Shown here: in pieces, positions 15,993 through 28,283 of the stretch
How positions within the stretch are numbered: the first letter of the stretch is position 1
Layout of the letters: each line of letters begins with the position of its first letter
NCBI GenBank assembly: GCA_947502595.1
Contig: CANNAM010000002.1
Coordinates: 186,001-250,000 of the forward strand
Length of the DNA stretch: 64,000 bases
Reading direction: 5' to 3'
DNA from: an uncultured Marinicella sp.
GTDB taxonomy: Bacteria > Pseudomonadota > Gammaproteobacteria > Xanthomonadales > Marinicellaceae
The notes under the pieces: model-generated
The model's database searches: none
Told to the model about the DNA's origin: nothing
The model's input: the letters and a program-made list of their open reading frames with translations, nothing else
Translations under genes and position numbers: made by a program

Positions 15993-16016
15993 AAAACAGG
16001 GGTATATATGGGGGTA
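15993..16016 (+). repeat. Island end repeat, right copy
   Basis: AAAACAGGGGTATATATGGG plus GGTA differs from the left copy (11076-11099) at one base. It lies inside attR, about 64 bp from the 14-bp core. Long near-identical repeats at both ends of an otherwise unrepetitive element support a role in integration or excision. Confidence 0.6.
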
Positions 16017-16079
16017 TAAAATTTTAATCAGATGCGTAAAGTATTTATTATCAATAAGTTATATGCTTAGTATGACGCC

Positions 16080-16093
16080 CTCTGGGCGCGCCA
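16080..16093 (+). other. attR of the tRNA-Arg island
   Basis: An exact 14-bp copy of the tRNA-Arg 3' end (CTCTGGGCGCGCCA) with no tRNA body in front of it, as expected for the distal junction. Base composition returns to that of the flanking chromosome after it. Confidence 0.85.
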
Positions 16094-16239
16094 TCTCTTT
16101 CAAACACCTTGCCTAAACAATAATCAATAGCAGATTCAGCAGCGCCGACAGGTTCAGTGGTTTAAAGCTGTTGTCATCGGTTGCTTGTGTAAGCTGGTGG
16201 TATAATTACCTGTATAACATACGATACAGAGGTGACGTG

Positions 16240-16872
16240 ATGCAAAAACAGTTTTGGCTGGATGTTTGGGACAATAATGACATTGGCTTTGATCAAAAGG
16301 CTGTGAATCCTTTATTGGAAAATCACATCAAGGCGTTGAACCTGGCAGCAGGAGACAGTGTTTTTGTGCCTTTGTGTGGCAAGTCAGTTGATATGGTTTG
16401 GTTGCTTAAACAAGGCTACAAAGTGGTTGGGGTCGAGCTGAGTCAGGCAGCCATCGAACAATTTTTTGCTGCGCTCAAGGTTAAACCTGAGGTTTGGACG
16501 GATCAATCATTTAAACGGTACTCAGCGCAAAACATTGAAATACTCGTGGGAGATTATTTTCAGCTGACCGATGACTTGGTTGGCCCTATTGATGCAATCT
16601 ATGATCGCGCTTCTTTGGTGGCTTTGCCCAGCGAGATGCGCGCTGAATACGCCAAGCACCTGGTAAAAATCAGTGACAGTGCGCCACAGATGTTGATTAC
16701 TTTTAACTACGACCAAAGTCAACAAGATGGACCACCTTTTGCCATCAGCGAGGCTGAAATTCAACAACATTATGCCACGCCTTATCATGTGACTTTATTG
16801 GACAGCGTCGAAGTGCAAGGCGGCTTGAAAGGTGGTTGTCAGGCCAAAGAACAGGTCTGGTTGTTAAAATAA
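16240..16872 (+). CDS. tpm: Thiopurine S-methyltransferase
   Basis: A 210-residue SAM-dependent methyltransferase of the TPMT family. Signatures are the N-terminal FWLDVWDNNDIGF, the SAM-contact VFVPLCGKSVDMVWLLKQG, and the acidic VVGVELSQAAIEQFF after strand 2. It methylates thiol (and, in relatives, selenium or tellurium) compounds in the cytoplasm. ATG 16240 is preceded by GAGGTGACGTG and matches the usual family start; upstream codons to 16171 are rejected. First chromosomal gene beyond the island's attR. It converges with lpd across a stem-loop at 16891-16923. Confidence 0.9.
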   Translation: MQKQFWLDVWDNNDIGFDQKAVNPLLENHIKALNLAAGDSVFVPLCGKSVDMVWLLKQGYKVVGVELSQAAIEQFFAALKVKPEVWTDQSFKRYSAQNIEILVGDYFQLTDDLVGPIDAIYDRASLVALPSEMRAEYAKHLVKISDSAPQMLITFNYDQSQQDGPPFAISEAEIQQHYATPYHVTLLDSVEVQGGLKGGCQAKEQVWLLK

Positions 16873-16890
16873 TCAACTTAACATGCAATG

Positions 16891-16923
16891 ACCGCCACCT
16901 TTCGACAAGCTAAAGGTGGTGGT
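16891..16923. terminator. Stem-loop between the convergent tpm and lpd genes
   Basis: ACCGCCACCTTT pairs with AAAGGTGGTGGT (12 bp with one G-T) over a nine-base loop, midway between the two stop codons. There is no perfect T-run on either side, so its role as a bidirectional terminator is inferred from strength and position. Confidence 0.55.
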
Positions 16924-16935
16924 TGCTTGCTGTCT

Positions 16936-18690
16936 TTACTTTTTCTTCGGTAAATACAAATCAGTGATGGTACCTTCAAACATTTCAGCACTCATGGCCA
17001 CAGATTCTGCCAAAGTTGGGTGTGGATGAATGGTCAACGCAATGTCAGCCGCTTCACAGCCCATTTCAATGGCTAAACACAGCTCACTGATTAATTCACC
17101 GGCATTGGTACCGACGATGCCTGCGCCAAGTATGCGATTGGTTTCTGGGTCAAATAATAACTTAGTAAAACCTTCGGTGCGGTCATTACCAATCGCTCGA
17201 CCTGAAGCCGCCCATGGGAACTTGCCCACTTCGTATTCAATGTCCTGTGCTTTGGCTTCAATTTCCGTTAAGCCGACCCAAGACACTTCAGGATCGGTGT
17301 AAGCCACTGAAGGAATCACCAAGGCATCAAAGAAGACTTTCTGGCCATGTGCTACTTCAGCAGCCACTTTCGCTTCGTGGGTTGCTTTGTGCGCCAACAT
17401 GGGCTGGCCTACTATGTCACCAATGGCGAATATATGATTGACGGTGGTGCGCATTTGTTTGTCTACCGGGATAAAACCACGCTCGGTGACTTCTATACCG
17501 GCTTTTTCTGCATCCAGCAATTTACCATTGGGCACTCGGCCGACGGCAACCAAAACACGGTCATAAGTGACTTTATCTTTGCCATCAAATTCAACTTCAA
17601 GACCCTTTTTACTGGCAACACAAGCAGTGACTTTCGATTTGAGCTTGATTTCTTTGTATTGTTTTTTGATGTGTTGCATCAATGGTCTGACCAAGTCTTT
17701 ATCCGCACCTGGTATGATCTGGTCCATCATTTCAACAATGGTGATTTCAGTGCCCAAGGCTGAATACACTGCGGCCATTTCCAAACCAATGATGCCACCA
17801 CCGATGATCAACATGCTGTCTGGTATTTCACGCATTTCTAATGCATCGGTAGAATCCATCAAACGTTCATCATCCCACGGCATGCCAGGTAATTTAAACA
17901 CCTGTGAACCCGCTGCAATGATGCATTGTTTAAAAGTCAATTGTTCGCCATCAATGCTCACAGTGTGGGCATCGATAAATTTGGCTTCACCGGTTTTGCG
18001 TTTAACTTGCCGTTGTTTGGCCATTTGTCCCAGGCCACCGGTTAATTTATCTACCACCGATTGTTTAAAGCCGAGCAATTTTTCACGGTCAATTTTAGGC
18101 GCCGAAAAGGTCACGCCATGAGCACCCATGCGCTCGGCTTCACGAATGATGGTTGCTGTGTGTAACAGTGCTTTTGAAGGGATACAACCCACATTCAAAC
18201 ATACCCCACCCAAGGAGTCATACCGTTCTACCAAGGTCACATCCATGCCCAAATCAGCCGCACGGAAAGCCGCTGTATAACCACCAGGTCCTGCACCAAT
18301 CACCAACAACTCGGTGTCATAATCCCCTTCATCGTCGGCTGTATTGGACTGTTGTTTAGTCGTTGATGCCGAAGATTCAGTGGCTGTTTGGCTGGCCGTT
18401 TTTTCAGCAACTGTTGTTTCAGGCTCAGGCTCATCAACCACTGACGGTGCTGCAACTTCCATGGTACCAATCACCTGACCAATCGACACTTCATCACCTT
18501 CCTTGATGTCAATCGACTTAATGGTACCGGCTTGAGGACTGGGAATTTCCATGGTGGCTTTGTCACTTTCCAAAGTAACCAGCGATTGGTCTTGTTCAAC
18601 TGAATCACCCACCTTAACCAATACCTCAATCACGGGTACGTTATCGAAGTCGCCTATTTCTGGAATTTTTATCTCTGTGATATTACTCAT
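16936..18690 (-). CDS. lpd: Dihydrolipoamide dehydrogenase (E3) with N-terminal lipoyl domain
   Basis: A 584-residue fusion. Residues 1-75 are a biotinyl/lipoyl domain with the lipoylation Lys44 in LESDKATME; an Ala/Thr/Glu/Gln-rich linker runs to about 125; then the E3 flavoprotein. The FAD site is VIGAGPGGYTAAFRAADLG, the redox disulfide GGVCLNVGCIPSK, the NAD fold IIGGGIIGLEMAAVYSALG, and the C-terminal His-Glu pair is in HPHPTLAES. It reoxidises dihydrolipoyl groups of the pyruvate dehydrogenase complex. It is the last gene of maeB-aceE-aceF-(membrane gene)-lpd. An E3 carrying its own lipoyl arm is known from Neisseria- and Xanthomonas-like complexes. Confidence 0.95.
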   Translation of the reverse strand: MSNITEIKIPEIGDFDNVPVIEVLVKVGDSVEQDQSLVTLESDKATMEIPSPQAGTIKSIDIKEGDEVSIGQVIGTMEVAAPSVVDEPEPETTVAEKTASQTATESSASTTKQQSNTADDEGDYDTELLVIGAGPGGYTAAFRAADLGMDVTLVERYDSLGGVCLNVGCIPSKALLHTATIIREAERMGAHGVTFSAPKIDREKLLGFKQSVVDKLTGGLGQMAKQRQVKRKTGEAKFIDAHTVSIDGEQLTFKQCIIAAGSQVFKLPGMPWDDERLMDSTDALEMREIPDSMLIIGGGIIGLEMAAVYSALGTEITIVEMMDQIIPGADKDLVRPLMQHIKKQYKEIKLKSKVTACVASKKGLEVEFDGKDKVTYDRVLVAVGRVPNGKLLDAEKAGIEVTERGFIPVDKQMRTTVNHIFAIGDIVGQPMLAHKATHEAKVAAEVAHGQKVFFDALVIPSVAYTDPEVSWVGLTEIEAKAQDIEYEVGKFPWAASGRAIGNDRTEGFTKLLFDPETNRILGAGIVGTNAGELISELCLAIEMGCEAADIALTIHPHPTLAESVAMSAEMFEGTITDLYLPKKK

Positions 18691-18859
18691 TGTTTTCTCT
18701 GTTGCTGGTTGTAGTCATGCTGATAATTAAAACCTGTCTTTGCTGAATTTAAGCACTCATTTGCCTCGTCGTAGTTTATCAGAATATGCAAAACTATTCG
18801 TTCTAAACCACACCCAATAAATCAGCAATTAAACCCAGCAGGAAAATACAAACAGCCCT

Positions 18860-19528
18860 TTAAGTGCCATCCCAAAGTGGAACGCCTAAGGCAAGGGCCA
18901 ATGTTTCTGCATCTTCGATGATGGCCTGGTGCTTACCATGATCAATGACATTGATTCTGCTGGTGTCTTTTAACACCAAATTTATTTCATAACTGTAGTA
19001 AGAACTGTTTTTTCCGCGCACCCTTTCTTTGATGACTTGGACAGCTTGTACGTCTTTGAGGTGAGTCAAAGCATGTTTTTTATTGCCTTCTTGGTGCATC
19101 ATGTGTACAGGCTTTTTACGTGCTTTGTAATAGCAGCCATAAAAGGTATCAAACACCCTGGGTATGGTAAAGAAATGCAACATGAATAACCCAGCCGCTA
19201 AAAATATACCGCCAAAAAGTACGGCAAAACCAACCATGCCCCAATCTTGCATACCGCCTTTAACAAACACAATCACTGGAATCAATATGCCCAACAAACC
19301 AACCAAGGTAAACAAGCCAGCAAATAAATAAGCCCCTTTGGTACATTTAAAGACCAGCAGGTCAGGGTTACTGGCATCCAGTCGATGGGTTTGAAAGTTT
19401 GCCCCACCACCTTTGAGCGGGTACCAATCAGTCAGCTGTGCAGCAGGGTGTTCGAACACATCAGGGTCAACTGTCTTGGCTGCATGCTTTTGCGCCGCTT
19501 CAATTAACTTTTTAAACCGTTCGAACAC
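18860..19528 (-). CDS. Unknown inner-membrane protein inside the PDH operon
   Basis: A 222-residue protein with two or three membrane helices in the middle (GAYLFAGLFTLVGLLGILIPVIVFV, WGMVGFAVLFGGIFLAAGLFMLHFF). It also has a cytosolic N-terminal region with GGANFQTHRL and a C-terminal soluble domain (LKDVQAVQVIKERVRG, YEINLVLKDTSRINVIDHG) that reads like a PH-like or DUF3592-type barrel. Similar small membrane proteins are annotated as hypothetical. It starts 10 bp after aceF ends and is followed 170 bp later by lpd, so it is co-transcribed with the complex. Function not recognised; no motif ties it to pyruvate metabolism. Confidence 0.7.
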   Translation of the reverse strand: MFERFKKLIEAAQKHAAKTVDPDVFEHPAAQLTDWYPLKGGGANFQTHRLDASNPDLLVFKCTKGAYLFAGLFTLVGLLGILIPVIVFVKGGMQDWGMVGFAVLFGGIFLAAGLFMLHFFTIPRVFDTFYGCYYKARKKPVHMMHQEGNKKHALTHLKDVQAVQVIKERVRGKNSSYYSYEINLVLKDTSRINVIDHGKHQAIIEDAETLALALGVPLWDGT

Positions 19529-19538
19529 CTGCGGGTCC

Positions 19539-20864
19539 TTACAACAACATTTTCTTCATGTCTGATAAAATGCTGGATAAATACACGATAAAACGTGCTG
19601 CATCAGCACCATCAATCACTCGGTGGTCATAACTCAATGACAAAGGTAACATCAGCTGTGGCTTAAACTCAGTGCCATTCCATATAGGCTTGATGTTCGA
19701 TCTAGAAACGCCCAATATAGCCACTTCAGGTGAATTAATGATTGGTGTAAATGCAGTACCACCAATCCCACCTAAAGATGAAATTGATATGCTGCCACCT
19801 TGCATGTCGCTGGGTGCCAGTTTGCCCTCACGGGCTTTGATAGAAATGTCGCGCATTTCTTTGGCGATTTCAAACACCTCTTTTTTATCACAATCACGAA
19901 TCACAGGTACCACCAATCCATTGGGGGTATCAACAGCAATGCCGATGTGGAAGTATTTTTTATAAATCAGGTTCTCACCATCAACATCCAAAGAGCTGTT
20001 GAATTTAGGGAATTTTTTCAGTGCTTTGGCCATCGCTTTTACAATGAACGCCAAAGGTGTCAGACTGAATCCTTGGGCTTTGGCATCGGCCTTGTTTTCA
20101 TTGCGGAAGGCTTCTAATTCAGTGATGTCGGCTTCATCGTACTGAGTCACATGTGGAATTCGCACCCAATTGCGGTGCAAGTATTTACCAGATATTTTTT
20201 GAATGCGGCTCAATGGTTGGCTTTCTACTTCACCAAACTCCGTGAAATCAACAGCCGGAAAAGGTGGTACATCAAAAGTCGAGGTCACCACAGTTTGTCC
20301 GCCAGACTGCAAGGCGGTTTTGATGTGCTGCTTAACATCTTCTTTGGTGATGCGGCCTTTACGACCAGTGCCAGTTACGGTGCTGATTTCCACCCCCAGT
20401 TCTCGCGCAAACTTACGCACTGAAGGAGAAGCATGCGCCAAGCGATCACTTGGGTGCAAGGGTATTTCTACTGGCACTGGTGGCGGCTTTGGTGCTGCTG
20501 GTAATTCAGGTGCTGCAGACTTTTGCTCAGGTACCTCAGTTTTCTCAGCAGTTTTCTTGGCATCTTCTGCTGGCTGACTGGTTTGTTCAGCTGCAGACTG
20601 ACTTGGTGTGTCATTTGTAGCAGCGGATGTTTTGAGCTTAATCATTGGACTGCCCTCAGATACCATGTCACCTTCTTTGATTAACACCGCCTCAATGGTG
20701 CCAGCCTCTGGACTGGGCACTTCAATAGTGGCTTTTTCAGACTCCAAAGAAATGATGGCATCTTCAGCTGCAATCACATCACCCACTTTGACCAACACCT
20801 CAATCACTTCAACTTCATTGAAGTCACCAATGTCTGGCACGTTTATTTGTTTGCTATCACTCAC
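19539..20864 (-). CDS. aceF: Dihydrolipoamide acetyltransferase (E2 of pyruvate dehydrogenase)
   Basis: A 441-residue E2 with one lipoyl domain (residues 1-78, lipoyl Lys44 in LESEKATIE), a Pro/Ala/Glu linker, and a peripheral-subunit-binding domain ([30 protein letters not shown] near 145-180). The catalytic core has the active-site [15 protein letters not shown] near the C-terminus. E. coli AceF has three lipoyl domains; here one is on E2 and one is on E3. It transfers the acetyl group to CoA and builds the 24-mer core. It follows aceE by 22 bp. Confidence 0.95.
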   Translation of the reverse strand: MSDSKQINVPDIGDFNEVEVIEVLVKVGDVIAAEDAIISLESEKATIEVPSPEAGTIEAVLIKEGDMVSEGSPMIKLKTSAATNDTPSQSAAEQTSQPAEDAKKTAEKTEVPEQKSAAPELPAAPKPPPVPVEIPLHPSDRLAHASPSVRKFARELGVEISTVTGTGRKGRITKEDVKQHIKTALQSGGQTVVTSTFDVPPFPAVDFTEFGEVESQPLSRIQKISGKYLHRNWVRIPHVTQYDEADITELEAFRNENKADAKAQGFSLTPLAFIVKAMAKALKKFPKFNSSLDVDGENLIYKKYFHIGIAVDTPNGLVVPVIRDCDKKEVFEIAKEMRDISIKAREGKLAPSDMQGGSISISSLGGIGGTAFTPIINSPEVAILGVSRSNIKPIWNGTEFKPQLMLPLSLSYDHRVIDGADAARFIVYLSSILSDMKKMLL

Positions 20865-20886
20865 AATTATTTCCTCTTATCGATGC

Positions 20887-23550
<2,664 letters not shown>

Positions 23551-23579
23551 AGCTTTATCTGGTTTCTTAATCTGGAATA

Positions 23580-25868
23580 TTATTCTTGAATGCTTTCATG
23601 GCTGATTTTTTGTGCATCAACTGCAGCAATAGCCACCATGTTAACAATTCTCCGCACCGATGATGATGGACTCAATACATGAGCTGGCAAGCGCGTCCCC
23701 ATCAACATAGGCCCAACGGTCACACCTTGTGAAAAATATCTTATCATGTTCAACGCCATGGTGGCTGAATCTAGGTTTGGCATGATCAATAAATTGGCCT
23801 TTTGTGCATAATTGGCATTCGGAAATACATGCTTTCTGATGTTCGGCATCAATGCATATTCGGCATCCATCTCACCTTCAACCGCCAAATCTGGCGCCAT
23901 TTGTTTGATCAACTGCAGCGCCTTACGCATTTTATCAGGGCTGTTACCTTCACGGGTACCAAAATTAGAATAGGACATCAGTGCCAAACGTGGTGTTTTA
24001 CCAAACGCCTTTACTCGCTCGGCTGCGCTGATGGCCATGTGCGCAATTTCTTCCGCTGATGGGTTTGGGTTGACGTTGGTGTCAGTGATGAAATAACTGC
24101 CGACATCAGTGGCCACAGCACTGAGCCCTGATGGGGTTTGGTCTTCCAAGCCAATGACATCAGTGATGTGCTGCAATACTTTTTTGAAGCGACCCGTTAA
24201 ACCGGCCAACATGGCATCAGCTTCACCCCGTTTGACCATCAATGCTGCAATTACAGTGGTGCGGGTTCTGACCATGGCTTTGGCTATTTGGGGGCTGACA
24301 CCTTGGCGTTCCATGATGCTGTGGTACAAGCTCCAGTATTCTTTAAAACGCGGGTCATCTTGGGGGTTGACCAGCTCAAAATCACGACCAATTTCCAAAT
24401 TCAAGCCAACCCTTTTGATGCGTTGGTTAACCACATCAGGGCGGCCAATCAAAATAGGTCGAGCCAATCGGTCATTATTGATTACCTGTACAGCACGCAG
24501 TACACGGTCATCTTCACCTTCAGCCAACACCACACGCTTCATGTCTTTACGCGCAGCATCAAAAACTGGCCGCATCAACAATCCACTTTGGTAAACAAAT
24601 TCATTGAGCTGATGTTCGTACTCACTCATGTCTGTGATGTCGCGGGTGGCCACGCCACTTTCCATGGCTGCTTTGGCCACTGCTGGTGCAACATGAATTA
24701 AAATACGTGGATCAAATGGTTGCGGGATCAAATACTCACGACCAAACTTAAGCTCTTTACCACCATAGGCCTTGCTGCTCACCTCGCTGACTTCCATACG
24801 TGCCAGTTGTGCCAAAGCATGAACACAAGCCGTTTTCATCGCTTCATTGATGTGTGTTGCACCCACATCCAAAGCACCTCGAAAAATGTAAGGGAAACAC
24901 AACACGTTGTTCACTTGGTTTGGGTAGTCTGAACGACCCGTGGCAATGATGGCATCAGGACGCACTTCTAGAGCCAGATCTGGCATGATTTCAGGAATTG
25001 GATTGGCCAAGGCCATAATCAGTGGGTCTGCGGCCATAGGCAGTATCATTTCTGGGGTCAATACCCCCGCCACCGACACACCCAAAAACACATCAGCACC
25101 AACCAAAGCTTCTGCGACTGTTTGTTGTTGAACGCCTTTGGCATAGGCGCGTTTGCGGTCAGATTCCAAATCTTCACGGCCTTCATACAGCACGCCAGCA
25201 GAATCAGACACTGTGATGTTTTCGATTTTCATACCCAAAGTAACCAACAAATCCAAACAAGCCATGCCTGCAGCGCCAGCACCAGAAGTGACTAATTTCA
25301 CCGCTGCGATGTCTTTGCCTACCACGTGTAATGCATTGATTACTGCTGCACCACAAATAATGGCTGTGCCGTGTTGGTCATCATGAAAAACCGGCACTTT
25401 CATGCGTTTTTTCAGTTTTTCTTCAATGTAAAAACATTCGGGCGACTTGATGTCTTCTAGGTTGATACCGCCAAAAGTGGGTTCCAAAGCGGCAATGATA
25501 TCGATTAACTTGTCAGGGTCTTTTTCATCAATCTCTATATCGAATACATCGATACCCGCAAACTTCTTGAACAACACCCCTTTGCCTTCCATCACTGGTT
25601 TGGCTGCCAATGGACCAATATCACCCAAGCCCAAAACAGCGGTGCCATTGGTAACAACCGCCACCATATTGGCGCGCGATGTATAGTCAGCTGCACAGGC
25701 AGGGTCTTCGTAGATGGCCATCGATGGCGCAGCCACACCTGGCGAATAAGCCAAGGCCAAATCTTGTTGTGTATTCAACGCCTTGGTGGCGGTGATTTTA
25801 ATTTTACCCGGTGTTGGATGTTTATGGTAATCCAAAGCCGCTTGCTTGATGTCTTCTCTTAGACTCAT
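23580..25868 (-). CDS. maeB: NADP-dependent malic enzyme fused to a phosphotransacetylase-like domain
   Basis: About 762 residues. Residues 1-420 form the malic enzyme: [15 protein letters not shown], the catalytic [10 protein letters not shown] segment and the nucleotide fold [18 protein letters not shown]. Residues 430-762 are a phosphotransacetylase-like domain ([30 protein letters not shown]), thought to be regulatory in MaeB. ATG 25868 ([18 protein letters not shown]) is chosen because GGGGA lies seven bases upstream and family members start here. It makes pyruvate from malate. Its position as first gene of the PDH operon would couple pyruvate supply to acetyl-CoA formation. Confidence 0.95.
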   Translation of the reverse strand: MSLREDIKQAALDYHKHPTPGKIKITATKALNTQQDLALAYSPGVAAPSMAIYEDPACAADYTSRANMVAVVTNGTAVLGLGDIGPLAAKPVMEGKGVLFKKFAGIDVFDIEIDEKDPDKLIDIIAALEPTFGGINLEDIKSPECFYIEEKLKKRMKVPVFHDDQHGTAIICGAAVINALHVVGKDIAAVKLVTSGAGAAGMACLDLLVTLGMKIENITVSDSAGVLYEGREDLESDRKRAYAKGVQQQTVAEALVGADVFLGVSVAGVLTPEMILPMAADPLIMALANPIPEIMPDLALEVRPDAIIATGRSDYPNQVNNVLCFPYIFRGALDVGATHINEAMKTACVHALAQLARMEVSEVSSKAYGGKELKFGREYLIPQPFDPRILIHVAPAVAKAAMESGVATRDITDMSEYEHQLNEFVYQSGLLMRPVFDAARKDMKRVVLAEGEDDRVLRAVQVINNDRLARPILIGRPDVVNQRIKRVGLNLEIGRDFELVNPQDDPRFKEYWSLYHSIMERQGVSPQIAKAMVRTRTTVIAALMVKRGEADAMLAGLTGRFKKVLQHITDVIGLEDQTPSGLSAVATDVGSYFITDTNVNPNPSAEEIAHMAISAAERVKAFGKTPRLALMSYSNFGTREGNSPDKMRKALQLIKQMAPDLAVEGEMDAEYALMPNIRKHVFPNANYAQKANLLIMPNLDSATMALNMIRYFSQGVTVGPMLMGTRLPAHVLSPSSSVRRIVNMVAIAAVDAQKISHESIQE

Positions 25869-25897
25869 GGTTGTCCCCAAGGTTGTCATTGAGACAG

Positions 25898-25932
25898 CAA
25901 CGTCCAACGCTTAAACTCAGCCATGGACGTTG
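25898..25932 (-). promoter_or_regulatory. Dyad in the leader of the maeB-aceE-aceF-lpd operon
   Basis: CAACGTCCA and TGGACGTTG form a perfect nine-base inverted repeat separated by 17 bases, ending 30 bp before the maeB start. It may be an operator for a dimeric regulator or a leader stem; no T-run follows it in the direction of maeB, so it is a poor terminator. Confidence 0.4.
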
Positions 25933-25952
25933 TTGTTATTTAATTAACCACT

Positions 25953-25967
25953 GCCTCATCCTGAGGC
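25953..25967 (-). other. Short hairpin after the aldolase gene
   Basis: GCCTCA-TCC-TGAGGC is a perfect six-base stem with a three-base loop, about 25 bp past the aldolase stop codon. It has no T-run and may only mark the 3' end of the gap-pgk-fba transcript. Confidence 0.35.
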
Positions 25968-25991
25968 CGTGATTAAATACTTTTTGAAAAC

Positions 25992-27017
25992 TTATTCTTG
26001 TTCAAGTTTGGCTTCGTACTGCCCCATTGCTGCCAAACCATTCATGCGTGAACGGTGCAACAGTTCTGCCTGTGCAGCTTTGACATTGTCTTGTGGGTTT
26101 GCACCCCAAACTTTTAAGGCGGATGATTGCAAAGCACGACCATAAGAAAAACTCAGTGGCCAAGGCAAATCACCCATGCGATTCATTGCATCCAAATGTT
26201 CCGTGGCCTCTAATTCAGACTGGCCGCCTGACAAGAACACTATACCAGCCAATGAAGCAGGAACTGTATTAAAGAAACAGTCCAAGGTGGCTTCGGCCAC
26301 TTCATCCACATCAGCTTGTTCAGCACAATCAGGACCCGGTACCACCATGCTTGACTTCAAAATACAGGCTTCTAAAACTACATTTTGTTCAAACAACTGG
26401 TCAAATAAAGTCTTCAAGGTCAATAAAGTGACCTCATAAGCTGTTTGGATGTCATGATCACCTTCCATCAACACTTCAGGCTCAACCATGGGCACCAAGC
26501 CAGCCTCTTGACACAAAGCAGCATAACGCGCCAGTGCATGACAGTTGGCATCAATACAAGCTTGTGATGGGTTGTCTTCACTGATAGTAATCACTGCACG
26601 CCATTTGGCAAAGCGCGCACCCAACTCGTAATATTCGTTCAAACGGTCACGCAATCCATCCAGACCTTCTGTGATTTTTTCGCCTTCGAAACCAGCCATT
26701 GGGTGAGCGCCTTTATCTACTTTGATGCCAGGAATAACACCATTGTCTTGCATGACTTGGGTGAATGGAACACCATCAGCAGATGACTGACGTAAGGTTT
26801 CATCGAATAAAATAGCGCCTGAAATGTGTTCACCCAAATCCGGGGCACTGAGTAACATGTGACGGTAATCACGGCGATTTTCTTCAGTACAATCGACGCC
26901 AATGGCATCAAACCGTTTTTTACAAGTTCCTGTACTTTCGTCAATGGCTAAAATACCACGACCTGGAGCCACCATGGCAGCAGCTGTTTCAATCATTTCA
27001 TTCAATTTATCTGTCAT
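25992..27017 (-). CDS. Fructose-bisphosphate aldolase, class I (animal-type)
   Basis: A 341-residue metal-independent aldolase that splits fructose 1,6-bisphosphate to two triose phosphates. It follows the eukaryotic-type class I pattern: ILAIDESTGTCKKRFDAIGV, GIKVDKGAHPMAG, ARFAKWRAVI, VPMVEPEVLMEGDHD, the Schiff-base Lys in EACILKSSMV and the phosphate loop FLSGGQSE. It is downstream of gap and pgk on the same strand (31 bp after pgk). This matches the E. coli epd-pgk-fbaA order, except that a class I enzyme replaces the class II zinc enzyme. Confidence 0.93.
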   Translation of the reverse strand: MTDKLNEMIETAAAMVAPGRGILAIDESTGTCKKRFDAIGVDCTEENRRDYRHMLLSAPDLGEHISGAILFDETLRQSSADGVPFTQVMQDNGVIPGIKVDKGAHPMAGFEGEKITEGLDGLRDRLNEYYELGARFAKWRAVITISEDNPSQACIDANCHALARYAALCQEAGLVPMVEPEVLMEGDHDIQTAYEVTLLTLKTLFDQLFEQNVVLEACILKSSMVVPGPDCAEQADVDEVAEATLDCFFNTVPASLAGIVFLSGGQSELEATEHLDAMNRMGDLPWPLSFSYGRALQSSALKVWGANPQDNVKAAQAELLHRSRMNGLAAMGQYEAKLEQE

Positions 27018-27048
27018 CTTCTGTTCCTATCTAGTGTTTGGTTAACTT

Positions 27049-28236
27049 TTACTGTTGGGCTGATTTGGCCACTTGCTCCAATACCGCCACAGCGGGTAGC
27101 TTTTTGCCTTCTAAAAACTCAAGAAAAGCGCCACCACCGGTTGAAATGTACGATAGTTTATCCGTTATTTGATATTTATCAACCGCTGCGAGCGTATCTC
27201 CGCCTCCAGCCATGGAAAAACCTGTTCCTTGCGCAATACCCAAGGCCAAAGTGCGGGTGCCTTCACCGAATTGGTCGAACTCAAAGACCCCTACTGGACC
27301 GTTCCAAATCACTGTACCAGCCTGTTGTGCCATGGCCGCATATTTGGCCGCTGTTTTAGGGCCAATGTCTAAAATCATTTCTAGTGGTCCTACATCAGCC
27401 ACATCCTTAATCAATGCCTGTGCATCTTCACTGAATGCAGTCGCCACCACCACATCTGTTGGAATGGGTATTTCACGACCAGCTTGTTGGGCTTGGGCTA
27501 TCAACGCTTTGGCCTCTGCAACCAAATCTGGCTCATACAAAGACTTACCCACCGCATAACCCGCGGCTGCGATGAAAGTGTTGGCGATACCACCACCGAC
27601 AATTAATTGGTCAACTTGCTTAGACAAGGTATCCAACAGCTTTAACTTGGTGGAAACTTTAGAGCCACCAACAATGGCCAACATCGGCCGTGCAGGGTGT
27701 TCTAAACCTTTGGTCAAGGCCTCAAGCTCACCAGCCAACAAAGGACCCGCACAGGCCAATGGCGCATACTTAGCCACGCCGTGAGTGGATGCATGGGCGC
27801 GATGGGCGGTACCAAAAGCATCCATCACAAACACATCACACAGCTTTGCCAAGCTTGCTGCCAAACCATCGTCGTTGGCTTTTTCTCCAACATTAAAGCG
27901 GATATTTTCCAGCAACACCACCTCACCAGGTTCTACAGCAACACCAGCTTGCCAATCAGTGATTAAGTGCACTTTTTGATTCAAGGCCAAACTCAGGTAA
28001 TCAGCCACTGGCTGTAATGAAAACCCAGATTCGGGCTGACCTTCAGTGGGCCTACCCAAATGCGACATCACCATCACTGCTGCACCTTTTTCCAAAGCCA
28101 GTTTAATGGTTGGTAACGAAGCCACAATCCGTTGGTCACTGGTGACTACGCCGTTTTTAATTGGCACGTTTAAATCTTGTCTGATCAACACTTTTTTGTG
28201 CCGCAAGTCTTGATCTGCCATCAATTTTACTTTCAT
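27049..28236 (-). CDS. pgk: Phosphoglycerate kinase
   Basis: About 395 residues, normal for bacterial Pgk. N-terminal [15 protein letters not shown] and SHLGRPTEG bind 3-phosphoglycerate. [16 protein letters not shown] and the C-terminal [15 protein letters not shown] and [15 protein letters not shown] bind the nucleotide. ATG 28236 follows GAAGG by seven bases; the longer open frame upstream overlaps gap and is not used. Glycolytic/gluconeogenic enzyme in the cytoplasm, second gene of gap-pgk-fba. Confidence 0.96.
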   Translation of the reverse strand: MKVKLMADQDLRHKKVLIRQDLNVPIKNGVVTSDQRIVASLPTIKLALEKGAAVMVMSHLGRPTEGQPESGFSLQPVADYLSLALNQKVHLITDWQAGVAVEPGEVVLLENIRFNVGEKANDDGLAASLAKLCDVFVMDAFGTAHRAHASTHGVAKYAPLACAGPLLAGELEALTKGLEHPARPMLAIVGGSKVSTKLKLLDTLSKQVDQLIVGGGIANTFIAAAGYAVGKSLYEPDLVAEAKALIAQAQQAGREIPIPTDVVVATAFSEDAQALIKDVADVGPLEMILDIGPKTAAKYAAMAQQAGTVIWNGPVGVFEFDQFGEGTRTLALGIAQGTGFSMAGGGDTLAAVDKYQITDKLSYISTGGGAFLEFLEGKKLPAVAVLEQVAKSAQQ

Positions 28237-28283
28237 CGTTGAGCCTTCTATTTTCCTGTTATAAAGCTGTTTCAGTTGTTTTT

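Larger units (their letters stand above)
15261..16079. other. 0.8 kb non-coding right end of the island: short direct repeats and a structured block
   Basis: No convincing gene on either strand. It holds an exact 14-bp direct repeat CACTATAAAAAAGG at 15509-15522 and 15557-15570, and a longer imperfect repeat 100 bp apart (15615-15643 and 15714-15743, ending AAGCACACG). It also holds a stem-rich block at 15785-15925 and the right end repeat at 15993-16016. The second CACTATAAAAAAGG copy runs into GGCTT-TAAAAG-AAGCC, a small hairpin. Candidates are a replication origin, a control region for the exported protein, or an RNA gene. Confidence 0.5.
10953..16093. mobile_element. 5.1 kb integrative island at tRNA-Arg
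   Basis: The unit is bounded by a 14-bp direct repeat of the tRNA 3' end (10953-10966 and 16080-16093). It has a tyrosine integrase next to the tRNA, AlpA-like small DNA-binding proteins, and markedly AT-rich DNA compared with both flanks. The content is integrase, a five-gene operon (12927-14300), an exported protein (14616-15260) and long non-coding segments. I see no primase, replicase, relaxase, capsid, terminase or transposase, so it is either a minimal phage-satellite-like element relying on a helper or a reduced remnant. Confidence 0.85.

Noticed and set aside
25868-25907. Longer start of the malic enzyme
   Set aside because: A GGGGA ribosome site fits the inner ATG, and MaeB proteins begin with MSLRE-like residues.
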